64,000 nt of DNA, taken from positions 107,412,278-107,476,277 of the forward strand of contig CP136069.1 of assembly GCA_032622095.1 (NCBI GenBank), read 5' to 3'. Position numbers and translations under genes: made by a program. Origin of the DNA: Siphonodentalium dalli. Its lineage: Eukaryota > Mollusca > Scaphopoda > Gadilida > Siphonodentaliidae. The notes beneath the pieces are model-generated. The model saw only the letters and a list, made by a program, of their open reading frames with translations. It had not been told where the DNA came from and made no database searches. Shown piece after piece: positions 35,798-48,164 of this stretch (position 1 is the first letter of the stretch; the number at the start of each line of letters is the position of its first letter).

Positions 35798-37131
35798 CTG
35801 TAGAAAAGACGATAACACCCAACTCTCAATCATGACAGATACCAATATTTCATTGAATCCTGCAGTCCATGGCTGAGCAACTCATATGAATGGACAAACA
35901 AATTACATGTCCAGATAAATCAGAATAAACAAACAATAAAGGTGAAGATAGCTTTGTCCAGTTTATTTTGCCTGAAAGTGAGAATTTGTCACAGAATTCT
36001 ATGTAAATTTTAAACAAACATGAAAATTAGACAAGGCCATGTCAAGTGATCCCATATTCATCAAAAGTAGCATAACATTTTAGGGAAGGATTAATAAATT
36101 TGGCATCACTGACATATATTGGTTATATTATTTACATAATTCTAAAAGTCTGTCTAGTGTCTATGAGAAATGTTTGGGAAATCATAATTTTAAGCCCTGT
36201 ATACACCAATCAGTAAGCCCGGAGGGGGGGTTGGGGGCAACAGATTTTTGACACAAAACTTTGGACTGGGCTTACTTTCGAGGACCCCTTCATTGGCTGA
36301 TAGAGGGAGCTGCAAAGAAGGAAGCAATGGAAATTCAGCTGTCAAAATAATTTCTTTTAAGTTATTCTTAGGTTGTAGTGAATGGCAAAAGCCATTCAAA
36401 GTCAAATTTGAATTTGAAGAGAGGAAGTTCAAGAACGTTGGATGCCATTTTATTGGTTTATCAATTGAAATCTCAATCTGTTTTTATTGTTTACTTTGAA
36501 AATTGGGAATATGATTTCCAATGGCATTTGAGAAAATCAACCTAAAGGATTGCTATCCTGATGCATATAACAAAACACTATCGGAAAATCACCCCTAATG
36601 TGATAACAATGATCCAAGTCCCATAACATTCGCGCAATAAATAAGCAGAGAAATAAATAAGTAATACCCCCCACCGGTTGTTGGCTCTCCATCGCAAATC
36701 CTCATATGAGGTCAAATGAGTAGACTAATTAAGAACACGGAATCTGAGTCAATTGTGTCTACCTATATGACGTCATCTGAGTGGCGATGTAAAATGCGAA
36801 ATCGACATGAGCGCATGAGTGTAATGGAATTACTGTGGGGCATGTCAAAAACATTGTGTATACGTGGTGAATTGTCATCGCCCGGTGAGTTATCTTCACT
36901 TGTGATTTGTCATTAGTGCTGTTTGGAAAGTTATTGTTTTGACAAAAATATAGAAGGCCGATTGAGCGGGGTAGATAACACCGGTCGTGTCAAATATAAA
37001 GCTTATAAAAACACGAGCTGACGTGTGAACTCTATTCAGGTGTGTCTTCACGATTTTGTTTTAATTTTCCATATATATGCCCCAAGTGTCCCGTATATTC
37101 ACAATAATTTTTCGTTCATTCATTCGTGACA
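35798..37131. other. Intronic sequence upstream of the THAP-like exon
   Basis: Holds a GTAAGCCC...GGGCTTAC inverted motif at 36212-36286 (also seen near 51319 and 54795). An AT box, TATAAAGCTTATAAAAACACG, at about 36994-37014 could be promoter-like for 37132, which is an inference. Confidence 0.35.
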
Positions 37132-37211
37132 ATGCCAAATAACTGCAGTGTTTTCGGCTGTGGCTGGTATAGTGACTCTCAATTAGGTATAATTCTACAT
37201 TCATTTCTCCC
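37132..37211 (+). CDS. Possible THAP zinc-finger first exon
   Basis: ATG at 37132 opens MPNNCSVFGCGWYSDS, followed by QLGIILHSF and a Pro codon split by a GTAAAG donor at 37212. This fits the start of the THAP DNA-binding domain (MPxxCxxxGCxxRxxS...HxFP), where many THAP genes have their first splice site. The first two zinc-ligand Cys are present. The second Cys and the His lie further on in the domain, and the exon that should carry them was not found. It may be a nested host gene, a P-element-like transposon remnant or a dead copy. The opposite-strand ORF over it is a shadow. Confidence 0.45.
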
Positions 37212-37259
37212 GTAAAGAATATAGATTTGACAGAGCGTCCAGTCGTGAGTATTTCCAAT

Positions 37260-37840
37260 CGAACCTATCGCTAAAATGCGAATGCATATATCAAATACAG
37301 AGCATTTAATTTTACTAGTCGGACATGGTTACTTTAACATAAAACTGCAGTTAAAGTCGGGACTATATTGATGAATAATTTAGTAAATATTCACGATGAC
37401 AACTATTCTAAGTCGAGTCCCAACTTTCCTTCACCATGACTCAATAAAGAACATTCCCTGTCAAGCATATTCCTAATATGGAGCGTTTAATAAACCAGAA
37501 ATTTCTATGACTTTTACGGGTATATCAAGCATTATATCGAAAGTTCGTGTACATCCCGTAAAGAATATTAAGGGTATTCCTGATATGGTGCGAATAAAAA
37601 GCGTTAAATAAACCGGAAATGACTTTGACTTTTGACGGGTGTATAAAGCATATATATCGAAAGTTCGTGTACATGTATTTAAGTGTATTGATGTGATTAG
37701 TAAATATTCACGATGACAACTATTCTAAGTGGAGTCCCCATTTTCCTTTACCATGACTAAATAAAGAGCATTCCAGGTTAAGCCTATTCTCGATATGGTG
37801 CGAATAAAGAATGTTTGTATATGTGATTACTTATTAAACC
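37260..37840 (+). repeat. Tandemly duplicated segment, period about 317 bp
   Basis: TAGTAAATATTCACGATGAC begins units at 37381 and 37698. Within them TCGAAAGTTCGTGTACAT recurs near 37540 and 37655. Units contain (A)ATAAAGARCATTCC and GATATGGTGCGAATAAA blocks. Confidence 0.75.
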
Positions 37841-38370
37841 GGATTATTATCCCTCCTTCAAAAAGTTTATACATAATTGGTTGTTCAAACGAACCACTGC
37901 CAATGTTTATATCTTTTATAATGCTATTGTTATGAACACAATTCATTAATTAATTGACACAAAGAGGTAGATAATATATGCCCATGCCATATATACATAG
38001 ATAAACTAGCAACCAGCATAAGGCAGGGACAAATTTAATTGGTATAAATTCAAATATGTATAAGAATCATAGAAGCTTGATAGTAATGGGAATTCCCCCA
38101 TTAAATCGCTACATCATTGTCATGTGTTAAATCATGTGACTGAACCGATCGCTGATCATGTGACTTCAATCATGTGACTTCATCTACAAATTAATATCTT
38201 AGGTATTCTTCGAATTATTTTTTTTGGCTATAAAAACAAATATTAGCGATCAAACACAAGATTATTTGGGCAAATTTGAAAAATCAGGGTGTGATTTCAC
38301 CTGGATAAGTGCTGGTTAAGAAACTAATATTGGAACAGCCGAGTCTGTATTTAATGTCTGACCTTTGCAG
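37841..38370. other. AT-rich spacer without recognised genes
   Basis: Contains three close ATCATGTGACT words at about 38133-38178. Nothing else recognised. Confidence 0.4.
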
Positions 38371-39800
38371 GTGAATTTAATGACAATATTCCGCAAGGTG
38401 GACTAACATCACCGAATTCACCCTCTGTGGACCTCATTTCCTAAAAATGACCCCATGAACAAATCTGAACCCCAGTCACCCAAGGCCCCTCCATACCAAA
38501 TATAAGCTATATAGGCCTAATGGTTCTTGAGAAAAAACTGTTTTAAGACTTATTATGGAGGGAAAGAGTTATGGCCCTGGCTTGGCACCTGCATGTATTT
38601 GATGTGATGAACTTAATTGAACAAATCTGATTGTGAGACACCTAGGGAACATGCACACTGAACTATATAAACACATTCCGTCTTTAATATGGAGAAGAAA
38701 TCAATTGTTGATAGATGGATGGATAGACATCTCAACAGGCAGACGGATGGAAGCCTGACAGATAGAAGACAAATTTAATCCAATATATACCCCCACCCCC
38801 ATTTTTCTTTGAATATTAGTCGTATGATTTCATCTGGATAAGTGGTGATTAAAAAAATAATATGAAATGGCCAAACCTGAATTTAGTATGTCTGACATTT
38901 GCAGAATTAGGTCCCAAAAATGTGGATTTAATGACAATATTCTGTAAGGCAGGCTAGCATCACCAAATTCATCCTCAATCTGATTAGGCCTCAATGGCCA
39001 ATAAAACCAAGGAACAGATTGAAGTCCTACAGTTGAAGTTGGTGATACACACCCATTGAGCACCTCAATTATGCATTTTATCTTCTGCAAATTAGGGGGA
39101 CATTGAAACTGAACAGGTGGAAAAAAGTGACTAAATCAAACTGTCAATTTGATACTTAGGATACTTTCCAGAAGATGAGGACTAAGCAGAATTAGGTCCC
39201 TGGCGGGTGTATTTGGTGATGCTAGCATGCTGTATGGGGTAGCAACACTAAATTCACCATCTGGGGGCCTCACTATGTAAATGTCAGACACACTATTTCC
39301 AGACTTGAAGAAATCAAAGCCATTCACAGTATCATTGAATGTCAGTCATCACCTAACCATGGGAGCACCAGTTTGTTGTTAAATTGCTACAGATATGTTT
39401 AGATTAGAATAATACATGTCATCTGGCCAGTTTATATAATTAATGACCTGTACCTTTACAGATATATATGCCTCTGTGGTGAGAAGAGGTATTAAATTGA
39501 GAGGTGGTATGGCTTGGAAGGGATGTTGGTTGATGGCAGGGTTGGGTCTGGGCCATGTGGGAGGGGGAGGGTGGAATGTTTCCATAATTTCATTAAAGAG
39601 TAAAGTTTCATAACTCTGCAGATGTTATAATGGTGTCACTTTTTTCAAATTTTAAAACATGTTTAAAAAAAAATTGTCCCAGAAGATGAGGCCTAAGCAG
39701 AATAAGGTAATTGAGGGTGTATTTGGTGATGCTAGCCTGTTTTATGGGGTAGCAACACTAAATTCACCATCTGGGGACTTCATTCTGCAAATGTCAGACA
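38371..39800 (+). repeat. Older copy of P1 core and the hairpin units
   Basis: 38440-38765 is P1 core with a diverged GGATGGATAGAC tract. 38900-39275 and 39690-39790 carry diverged hairpin units (CAGAATTAGGTCC... with GGTGATGCTAGC...). It shows more substitutions than copies A and B. Confidence 0.7.
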
Positions 39801-40199
39801 CACTATGTCCAGGCTTGGAGAAATGAACAATGGACTATTCCTATTTATTCTTGTAGACTCTGGTAGAATAGTTGTTTAGCTAAGGGAGCGTCTCAAAAGT
39901 CTTTGCGGAATCCGCAAATATTTTCCGAAACGTCGAGATTTCCGCAACGCTATCGTCTGAATTTTTCCGCAAATGTTCCGAAAAACGCCATGAGTTTTCC
40001 GCAAAATTACCGAAACGTTACATAAAGATTTCCGCAAACGCCATGAGTTTTCCGCAAAAATTACCGAAACGTTAAATTGAGTTTTCCGCAAAAATTACCG
40101 AAACGTTAAATAAAGAATTCCGCAAACATTCCGCAAAGTCCGTAACGTCGACATTGCGAAAAGTAACTTTCCGAAAACGTTGAAAATTCATGATTGGGG

Positions 40200-41070
40200 A
40201 CTGGACTCCTCGTCGGAAGTAAATTTCGCCGAAAGTCATTTTCGACGGAGTGACAGTTCGCCGGAATATTATAATCCCGTAATTAGTCATTAGTGAAGAC
40301 TGATTGACACAGGTATTATAATCCTGCGAACTGCTAATTAGTCATTAGTGAAGACTGTTTGACATAGGTAATATGAAAACAAACTTCGGGCTTCCTTCCT
40401 GGCACGTGTGATTATTACCATCATTTGTGTTTTACCGACAATACTGTTACCTGAGGTGTGTTCATATTACAATTCACCCGAAGCCATTCTTCCTTCCTAG
40501 CACGTGTGATTATTACCATCATTTGTGTTTTACCGACAATATACTGTTACCTGAGGTGTGTTCATATTACATATTACAATTCACCCGAAGCCATTGGTGA
40601 TCCGAAAAGTAAGTATAGCCTATAGGCCTATGTTGTTTTAGCGGTGGTGATCCGTATAGTAACTAGGTTGTTTTAGCGACTTTCATATGGTATATATATC
40701 ACTGGCTTTACAACATTTACCATATCCACCCAAGATGGATAGAACTACGAATGTTGAGTTGTGTAGGCTATTGGTTGTCATAAAACTGTGTATGCGCACA
40801 ATAATGCAATAACTTGCGATAAATGTCAGAAATGTTCAATTGTCCCACAATACACCCACATATAAGTAAATTTATTTCGGCGATTTTTTTTAACAGTCGT
40901 CTATTCCGGCGAAAAGTCGTATATCTCGGCGAAATGTCTTAAATTACGGCGAATAGTCCCGACCTTCGGTGAAGTTGTCGTCAGTTTCCGGCGAACTGTC
41001 CCAAATCTCCGCGAAGTGTCCGGAAAATTGTTGCGGCGAAATATACTTCCGCAAATCGTCACGTCGCAAT
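40200..41070. repeat. Inverted pair of CGGCGAAA-word arrays
   Basis: 40205-40265 carries AATTTCGCCGAAAGTC-type words. 40880-41060 carries the opposite orientation (GGCGAAATGTC, GGCGAACTGTCCC). The two could be ends of a separate nested element, but no clear target duplication was seen. Confidence 0.55.
40391..40595 (+). repeat. 98-bp tandem duplication
   Basis: CTTCCTTCCTGGCACGTGTG starts units at 40391 and 40489. The second has a few small insertions (ATATTAC repeated). Just before it, ATTAGTCATTAGTGAAGACTG also occurs twice (about 40280 and 40333). Confidence 0.92.
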
Positions 41071-41377
41071 TAAATCTCGAGACAAGATGCATCACAAACG
41101 GGAACCTGACACACAAGGCATTAAAGGGATTGTTAATCAGCACTGTAAATATAATTGCTCGAATCAACAAACAAACGTGCTATATTTTAATATGATCATT
41201 CAACACACTGTATCCACAGTTTTATTATAAACTCTTCTATCATTACGATAGTTTTATCAGAATAGTTTTACTATTATCGTTTATATACCCAATATACTGG
41301 GGTGCTTCTCACCTAAATGAGGGATTTCCATAACAAGCAATTAGCTACCACGCTGGACAAAACAAGTGTCCACTTAA

Positions 41378-41600
41378 CCGCGGTGCGGTTTGTGTTTCCA
41401 CCGCGGCCGAACTGCAACAACATCGCGGCCACACCGGCTAACTGCAGTTAATGGTCCGCGGTCTAATTGCCGTTCGGCCGCGATGTAGGCCTATACTTGC
41501 CGTCCGGCCGCGGTATACTTGCCGTTCGACCGCGGTATAATTGCCTTTCGACCGCGGTATACTTGCCTTTCGGTCACAGTGTACTTGCCGTTTTTAGAAT
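41378..41600. repeat. Array of CCGCGG/TTGCCGTTCGGCC words, partly inverted
   Basis: Words of about 20-22 bp (TACTTGCCGTTCGGCCGCGG) recur five or more times at 41462-41590. The left part (CCGCGGCCGAACTGCAACAA) is in opposite orientation. Strikingly GC-rich for this window. Confidence 0.75.
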
Positions 41601-41942
41601 GTGTTGAAAAACACAAAGAGGGCACTATAAATGTGGTTTGATTGAGCCCATTGTTTAGCCAGACGATCTATTCAGTGTGTTAAATTGGCGATCTGCTACG
41701 TCAGGCGACAAGGTGTGATAATCTTATAAGTATATAGTCGACGTCCTACCGGTATACTAAATTAAATTACACTAATTTAAACTATAATTATTTGGTTTGA
41801 AATTACATTGACTACATCCGTCCATGTGGGTCTCCTTTTGGAATTTACTGCCAGCCAGAATTTTCTTCACAATAAAAAATAAAGAGCGTTTGTGCGTGGT
41901 AAGGTATGTTTCGCCCGCGAACATTTTATGAACCAAAGGGGC

Positions 41943-42333
41943 TTGTTACATGAGCCGGGACAACTCGGCTAGCCGAGTCAACTCGGTCTGCCAGGACAAC
42001 TCGGTCGCGCTGTTAAATGAGTCGAGACAACTCGGTCAACCCATCGACGTATATTTTTAATATAGATCGATGGTCAACCGGGACAACTCGGTTGACGTGC
42101 ACAAAACTAGCTGTCAATCACCGAGTCACGGCGTAATGTGGGTGGTCATTAGACGTCACTCACATGACGCGAACATTATATTGGCTGACGTCATGAAAGT
42201 AACAACGAATCGTGTAACGTTCCATATCTAGCCGGGATGACTCGCTGTTAGCATAGACTAAAAATCCTTCCTTCATCTATGCTGTTACATGGACAAGTTG
42301 TCCCGGCTAACAGAGTTGTCCCGGCTATTCAAT
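41943..42333. mobile_element. Small foldback with GCCGGGACAACTCGG words
   Basis: The left ATGAGCCGGGACAACTCGGC and right GAGTTGTCCCGGCT are inverted. More words (GTCGAGACAACTCGG, CCGGGACAACTCGG, AGTTGTCCCGGC) lie inside. Target duplication not clear. Confidence 0.6.
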
Positions 42334-42339
42334 TCAATT

Positions 42340-42846
42340 AAGTTTATTCTGGTCGTCAATTATAGACATTACAGAAGAGTTGTATACATAAATACAATAG
42401 GCCCTATATATGATTTCGGGAGTTAAATAGAGCGGCTAATTATAAGTGTTTGGTCTCTGATAGAAGTCGGGTTTCAGATATTTTATTCTTAGTTTGCCAA
42501 GTTCCCTACAATTCAGTACCATGTGGTATTCATCGCCGATTTCGAGATTACAGAGAGTGCAGATTCTGTCCGAATAATCCGTAGGCCTATTCGTCCAAGC
42601 GCCGAGTTCGTTTTGGCAGTTTGTGGTTTCTAGTGCGGAAAGCTAAATTATTGTGAACTGCTCTATTATCATCAGGGGATATAGGTAATTCTCTCGTTCA
42701 AATTTGACTTTATAATCCTGCAAAATGCGAATCTGCTTGTACAGCGTAAACCGGAACCGGGCACCCAGCGCGCGGTGTATTATGGGAATTGGTGAAATCG
42801 AGCATTGTTGACCACCATTCTTGAATGTGTGTTCAAATCTTTTCAA
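42340..42846 (-). pseudogene. LINE reverse-transcriptase C-terminal fragment
   Basis: On the minus strand, 42846-42646 reads an ORF ending with KVKFERENYLYPL and FTII, a TAG stop (42645-42643), and then in the same frame 42633-42436 with CQNELGAW, RICTLCNLEIGDEYHMVLNC and a stop at 42436. The C-x2-C...H-x5-C block following a GxW is the usual C-terminal end of many invertebrate non-LTR reverse transcriptase proteins. Upstream polymerase domains are missing. The fragment ends near 42340 in a short ATTGA repeat, as a 3' end would. It is a 5'-truncated dead copy. Confidence 0.75.
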
Positions 42847-44689
42847 TAGTTACTATAAAGACAAAGTCGCGGGGCATCGTGCCAGTGGACTTTTGATTAA
42901 ACTTGAATGAGAATATCGCCGAGAAAGTGACATACAATCATGTTCACTCAAACAACGGTATACGATGTAGCAAATCATGTTCATTGCTACACAGTCCTCG
43001 TGCTGACGTAATTCGCTGCACCTGGCATTTGAGAGATACAGATGCACGCAAAAATAACGGCGATTAACAAGTTCCCAATCAGGGGTTTTATTCACTTTTT
43101 TGTGGCAATGTTCGTAAGATTACTACTGTAAATGGGCATATAATAGGTTTACCTCTTAATGATATAAATATATGAATAATATGATATAGGTCATCAACTG
43201 ACCACATTGGTAATATTTATTGTCTTGTCAAAGTTACCCAAGTGTGTCAGTGTATGACCTGCTTATACTGAGATTTGTACTGAATTTCTACCCATGCCGT
43301 TTCTGACGGAATTATTAATTGAAGGTCACATTAATTTTCGCAGTTGAATTCACACAACATGTCCAGAAAAAAAGTGGTCGGATTAATTTGAATGGACATG
43401 TCTTCCAATGCAAATCGCCTGAGTAAACGTTACAGTTGCAAATATAGTTGGGTGTGACTTAATAATGCAGTATTGGGAACAATACGTATTTATCTGGCTG
43501 AAGATACATTTATAGAATGTTGGTCTATTTTTGAATTTAAAAAAAATCAAGTGTAGCCGTATTAAAGAAAACAACATTCATTTACAGCTACTTATAACTA
43601 GTAGCCCATATAGGCCTATGCACGTGTACACTTGTCAGTTAAATATGACTGCTTCGCGTATAACCTTTGCACTGGAGATTTGTATCGAAATTTCCTGCGC
43701 TCTTTTAATTTTTACTATCCATCAGGATTCATGAAAAAACTACGGAACGCTCTTTATTAAATTGTTAGGAGTAAAGCCGAATTAAAGACGGGACCTAATG
43801 TATCTAAAATGTAATATGCAAATAAGTGTTTCGGAAGATAAAAAAAATATGTCATTCTATGGCGATAACTAGATTCGAAAATTGGCAGTATTATATACTA
43901 TTACGACTGTATTAGGTTCCCCTACTTGCGAAAAGTTGGGGGGGGGGGTCCACAATAGGCAACATATATCATATATATAAGTGAAATATAAAGGATGCAT
44001 GCAGTCACACCTCATCGCATATTCTGGTCGTTAGCTAACGAAAACGGAATCCACAAAAGACATGCACTTTGCATGGGCAGAGCTCGATTTAACCAATCAG
44101 TGGTAACTCCATTCAGACTGAGATAGAGGCCGGGTGGGAACAATACCTGAAATACTATGATTGACGTCGGTGTTTGTTTATTGTCTAACCAATCGCAATG
44201 CGACTATTAATGAAAGAAGTCAGTAGACCTACACGCATTGCACGGACTTCAATGGGGAGGACAGTGTTGACATTGCAAACAGTGTCAAACTGACATCATT
44301 GCTATAATTAACTAGGTCAGCCGTGAACTTTTCCAGTGTCATGGAACTTGTTATACATGTAGCGATAATTGCGCACTCTCGTGTCAAATATATATGAGTA
44401 CATGTCAGGAGGTTTATATAGGGTACCGGTACTCACTCCCTGCATGCCATATATATACATGATTCGTGCTTGTGAATTAAAACACGTTTTGACTATATAG
44501 CTGTGGCAATGAATGCTTGATGAAGCCATACCAAGATTCGTCAAGGAAAAGTGTTTTAATTGCTGTATTGTTTTTATTAAGTTAATAAACACTGTAAACC
44601 TAATAAATAAACGAACCCAATAGCAATAGACCTATATACTCTAGTATGCGGTGATGTTTACGATTTTACCGGCCCGACACCCATGAATA
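42847..44689. other. Interior of the 5.2-kb element without recognised genes
   Basis: Short ORFs only, none with a familiar motif. A G10 run lies near 43939. No DDE or MADF/Myb-type Harbinger protein was recognised. Confidence 0.45.
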
Positions 44690-45244
44690 TATTCCGCAAA
44701 TTTTCCGGAACGAGGTCCGCATGCATTCAAATTCCGATAACGTTAGGGTGAATTCCGCAATTATTTCCGCAAATTCCGAAAGAGGAAACTAAAATTCCGA
44801 TAACGTTGGGGTGAATTCCGCAATTATTTCCGCAAATTCCGAAAGAGGAAACTAAAATTCCGATAACGTTGGGTTGAATTGCGCAATTATTTCCGCAAAT
44901 TCCGAAAACGTCGGACGTATTCCGAAAAAAATCCGCAAACGTCGTCTTCTTTTCCGCAAACCGTAGCGCTATTTTCCGAAAGAAGGAACGTAATTACCGA
45001 AAAATTTCCGCAAACAGTTTTCCGCAAAGTGTTCATAACGTCATTTGTTTTCGGAAAATACTTTCGGAATTCCGCAAAGACTTTTGAGACGCTCCCTAAT
45101 GTCATGTCTTGTAATGACAGATGGTAAACTGGTCTGAAGCAAGCACTCTTCAGCAAGAGTATCAGGTGACCACACTATGATAAATTGTCTTTTTCAATAA
45201 TACAGGCTTCAGTGTTCTCTTAAAAATTAATAGTGCATAGCAAA

Positions 45245-46078
45245 GAGGTGTGAATTATAAAGGGCCATAACTCTGTTATAATCGGATCAAACCCATATTT
45301 TAACTTGATCTGTATATAAGTGTCAAAATTTCATATACCAAATTTGGTGTTGATCAGATGAAAAATGTTTGAGTAATCCCGTCTTGGATGAATTCTATAT
45401 CAAAACAAGAGTGGAAGGGGTTAAATAAACAATACCAAAATCCATACAGATGAAGAACATGCTAAGAAAAATCTAGGTAAGAAATATGAGGCTGTGATGT
45501 GTCCTAAACAAAATTAAAGGTAAAAATGCAAAAAAAAAATTTTTTAAAGTTATGTCCCTAGCTCTGCCCCTATTTGACCCAGTGACCCCATTTGAACAAA
45601 TCTGAACCCCAGTCACCAAAGGTATCTCTGTACCAAATATAAGCTAAATCGGCCAAATATTTTTTTAGAAGTCATTGTAAGAATTACTATGAGTTATGAC
45701 CCTGGTTTCTCAACTAATTGACCAGGTGACCTCATTTGAACAAATCTGAACACTAGTCACCCAAGGACCCTCCATACCAAATATTAGCTAAATCGGCCCA
45801 ATGGTTCTGAACAAGAAGTCGTTGTAAGAATTACTATGGAGGAATAAAGTTATGGCCCTGGCTTCGCAACTTTTTGACCCAGTGACCTCATTTGAACAAA
45901 TCTGAATGAGAGTCACCTAGGGAACATCCACACCAAATATGAACCAATTTGGTCTTCCGGTTTCAGAGGAGAAGATGTTCAAAGAATTGTTGACGGACGG
46001 ACGGACGGACGGATGGACGGCGGATGAGGAGTGATGACTATAGCTCCACCGGCGACTTCGTCTCAGGTGAGCTAAAAA
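45245..46078 (+). mobile_element. P2 core unit followed by a P1 element right part
   Basis: 45245-45410 is one P2 core (CATAACTCTGTTATAATCGG). 45542-46078 holds three P1 core units, a GGACGGACGGACGGACGG tract, and the full right end: ATAGCTCCACCGGCGACTTC, then CAGGTGAGCTAAAAA. Confidence 0.7.
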
Positions 46079-48164
46079 CAGACATTTATATACCAATGTG
46101 TAGAGTTAACAAGACAAAACCTTGATAAAATCAATTATTATTACATGTATAGTTATATTACTTTTCAAAGGGGAAGGCAGGTAGACAACGCTCTTGGTTA
46201 TGCTGTCCCCAATAGCTCATTGAATGTTATAATAAGCCCATGTAGTGGGCTCTGTAAGTAAGGCAATACACACACTCGATGCTGGGAGAGCATTGAATCT
46301 GCAATACTGTTGAATGAAAAAATGTGTTTCCAAAAATATCTTGACCTTTGACACGCTCTTTGAACTCTTGATCTCGTCTTTCCGAGTAATACATGCAGCG
46401 ATTGGATAATCGCGTTTATCTAACCCAATCATAATTAACATTTCTTGCGCCAGTCACGGACGATCGTTAGATAAATAATAAAATTCAAACAACAGTTTCT
46501 GAAAATCATGCACCACCTCGGCGTTATTATTCACCCATTAGAGGAATTACCACACAGGAGATGGAACGAAACAAACCTGCCTACGCATGCTATATAAGGT
46601 GAGTTATGAGTATATAGTATAGTCGGCCTTGTTTGTCCGAGAATGTAACAAATTCAGCAATTCCAGGCCAGGGGCAGACTCATGCAGTGACTGAATCTGA
46701 CCTGACCTGAGTCACTCAGCTTACTCAGTCACAGACTGAGTCTCTCATCACTCAGGCAATAATCTTCGAAATTTAATTCTGAACGATTCAATTATCTATC
46801 TCATTCTATCTGTGATTATGTGTACAATGAAAGGATTAATTTATAAACAAAGTGTTGTAAAGGGTGCCAGTCAACGAAATCAGATTTTTTGTAGACCAAA
46901 CATAAACGATTGAATCGATTGTTGAAACAGATTCTCATATTGTTAACTTTTCTACTGAAAATTGGCACACAAAGATGATAAAATGGATTTCACCGTGATA
47001 GTGCAGTTGGGAAAGTATCACATAACACACTGGTCTGCACTAGTACACTACAGTAAGGACAGTTTATTGACAGTTTGTGTTGAAACTTGAGAAAACATTC
47101 TGGTAAATTCATTCAATGATTGACAACATTTGCTAAAATTGCAATGCCAAATGGCACATCATTTTCACCTACATGGTGATGCACTTCGAGTTAAACATGA
47201 TCAAGCACGCAGCTCACGATGTGATATGTATCGTAAGACAAATATCGGGCACCTTTTACGGGTCAAATTGTAGGCCTAGCGTGAGTCGTGGAAAATCGTA
47301 CGACATTTTGTCGCACGTTCGGCCCCGCAAGGAATCAAATAATTTTGATTTTCTACGATCGAGTCCTGCGATTTATTCGAAGTAGCCCATCAGATTCAAC
47401 TCTTAATATGATCACATGTTTTATTTCACAACCACATGGCATACAGAGTACAGGGCCTTATAGCCTATACCACGTTAATGATAACCCATTGTATTAACGA
47501 GAAAGTAAACAACCAGATCGTACGATCTGATCGCATCATCTGCTGTGGTCTACCGTAAGTGATAAAAACAGAAGTTGCAAGTTGCAATCACTGATCCTAT
47601 TAACGCAAGGGTCTGCGACAAATAACGGGCAACAAATATCGCTTACGGCCAAAGGGTAATACCATATTAGAAACTAAAGTTCTGTCTTGGATTCTGCTAT
47701 TATAGTTTCATCCTAATAATACCTTGCTGTTATTTAAATTTGCACAATATTCTGATATTACCGGTAATTAATATTGTTCGCTCAGTTTAAAATTTGTACA
47801 TGCATGGAACTACAGATTGTGACTGAACGTTTCATTTATTGGTATTTTTTAATAAGATTGTTGGGTCTGTAGCTAAATAGCTAAAATTAATCATCTTTTG
47901 TGTTGTTGTTGATTGTTGTTGAAACTTGTATTCTATTTAATAGTATTATCACTAACTGCATTGATGCAAGGTCTCTGGTGCTTGAAGAAGTATCTGTTCA
48001 CTCGGTGCGTTGATCTCAGTTACTGGCCCCTGCGCGTTATAAATTTTTAATATGTTAATATTATGTTACATGTATATAATAATTTTATTTGTTAAATGTT
48101 CTCATCTATAAAATACTGTTTATATGTTGAGTACAGAAACAGTTCTTAATTGATGCTGAAGATA
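46079..48164. other. Intronic sequence without recognised genes
   Basis: Short ORFs only. A palindrome CAGATCGTACGATCTG lies at about 47513-47528. No promoter or exon supported. Confidence 0.45.

Larger units (their letters stand above)
39884..45096. mobile_element. TAA-flanked 5.2-kb DNA element with long word-array ends (PIF/Harbinger-like)
   Basis: The left end GGGAGCGTCTCAAAAGTCTT and the inverse of the right end are identical over about 28 bp and similar further in (TTGCGGAAT..., TATTTTCCGAAA). TAA stands on both sides (39881-39883, 45097-45099). The ends (39884-40190 and 44690-45096) are arrays of TTCCGCAAA/TTCCGAAAACG words. No intact transposase ORF is present. It contains other inverted word arrays, a small foldback and a LINE fragment, so it has collected insertions. 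Confidence 0.75.

Noticed and set aside
42853-43095. Minus-strand ORF upstream of the LINE fragment, in the same frame
   Set aside because: Does not resemble reverse-transcriptase sequence; stops separate it from the recognisable C-terminal block.
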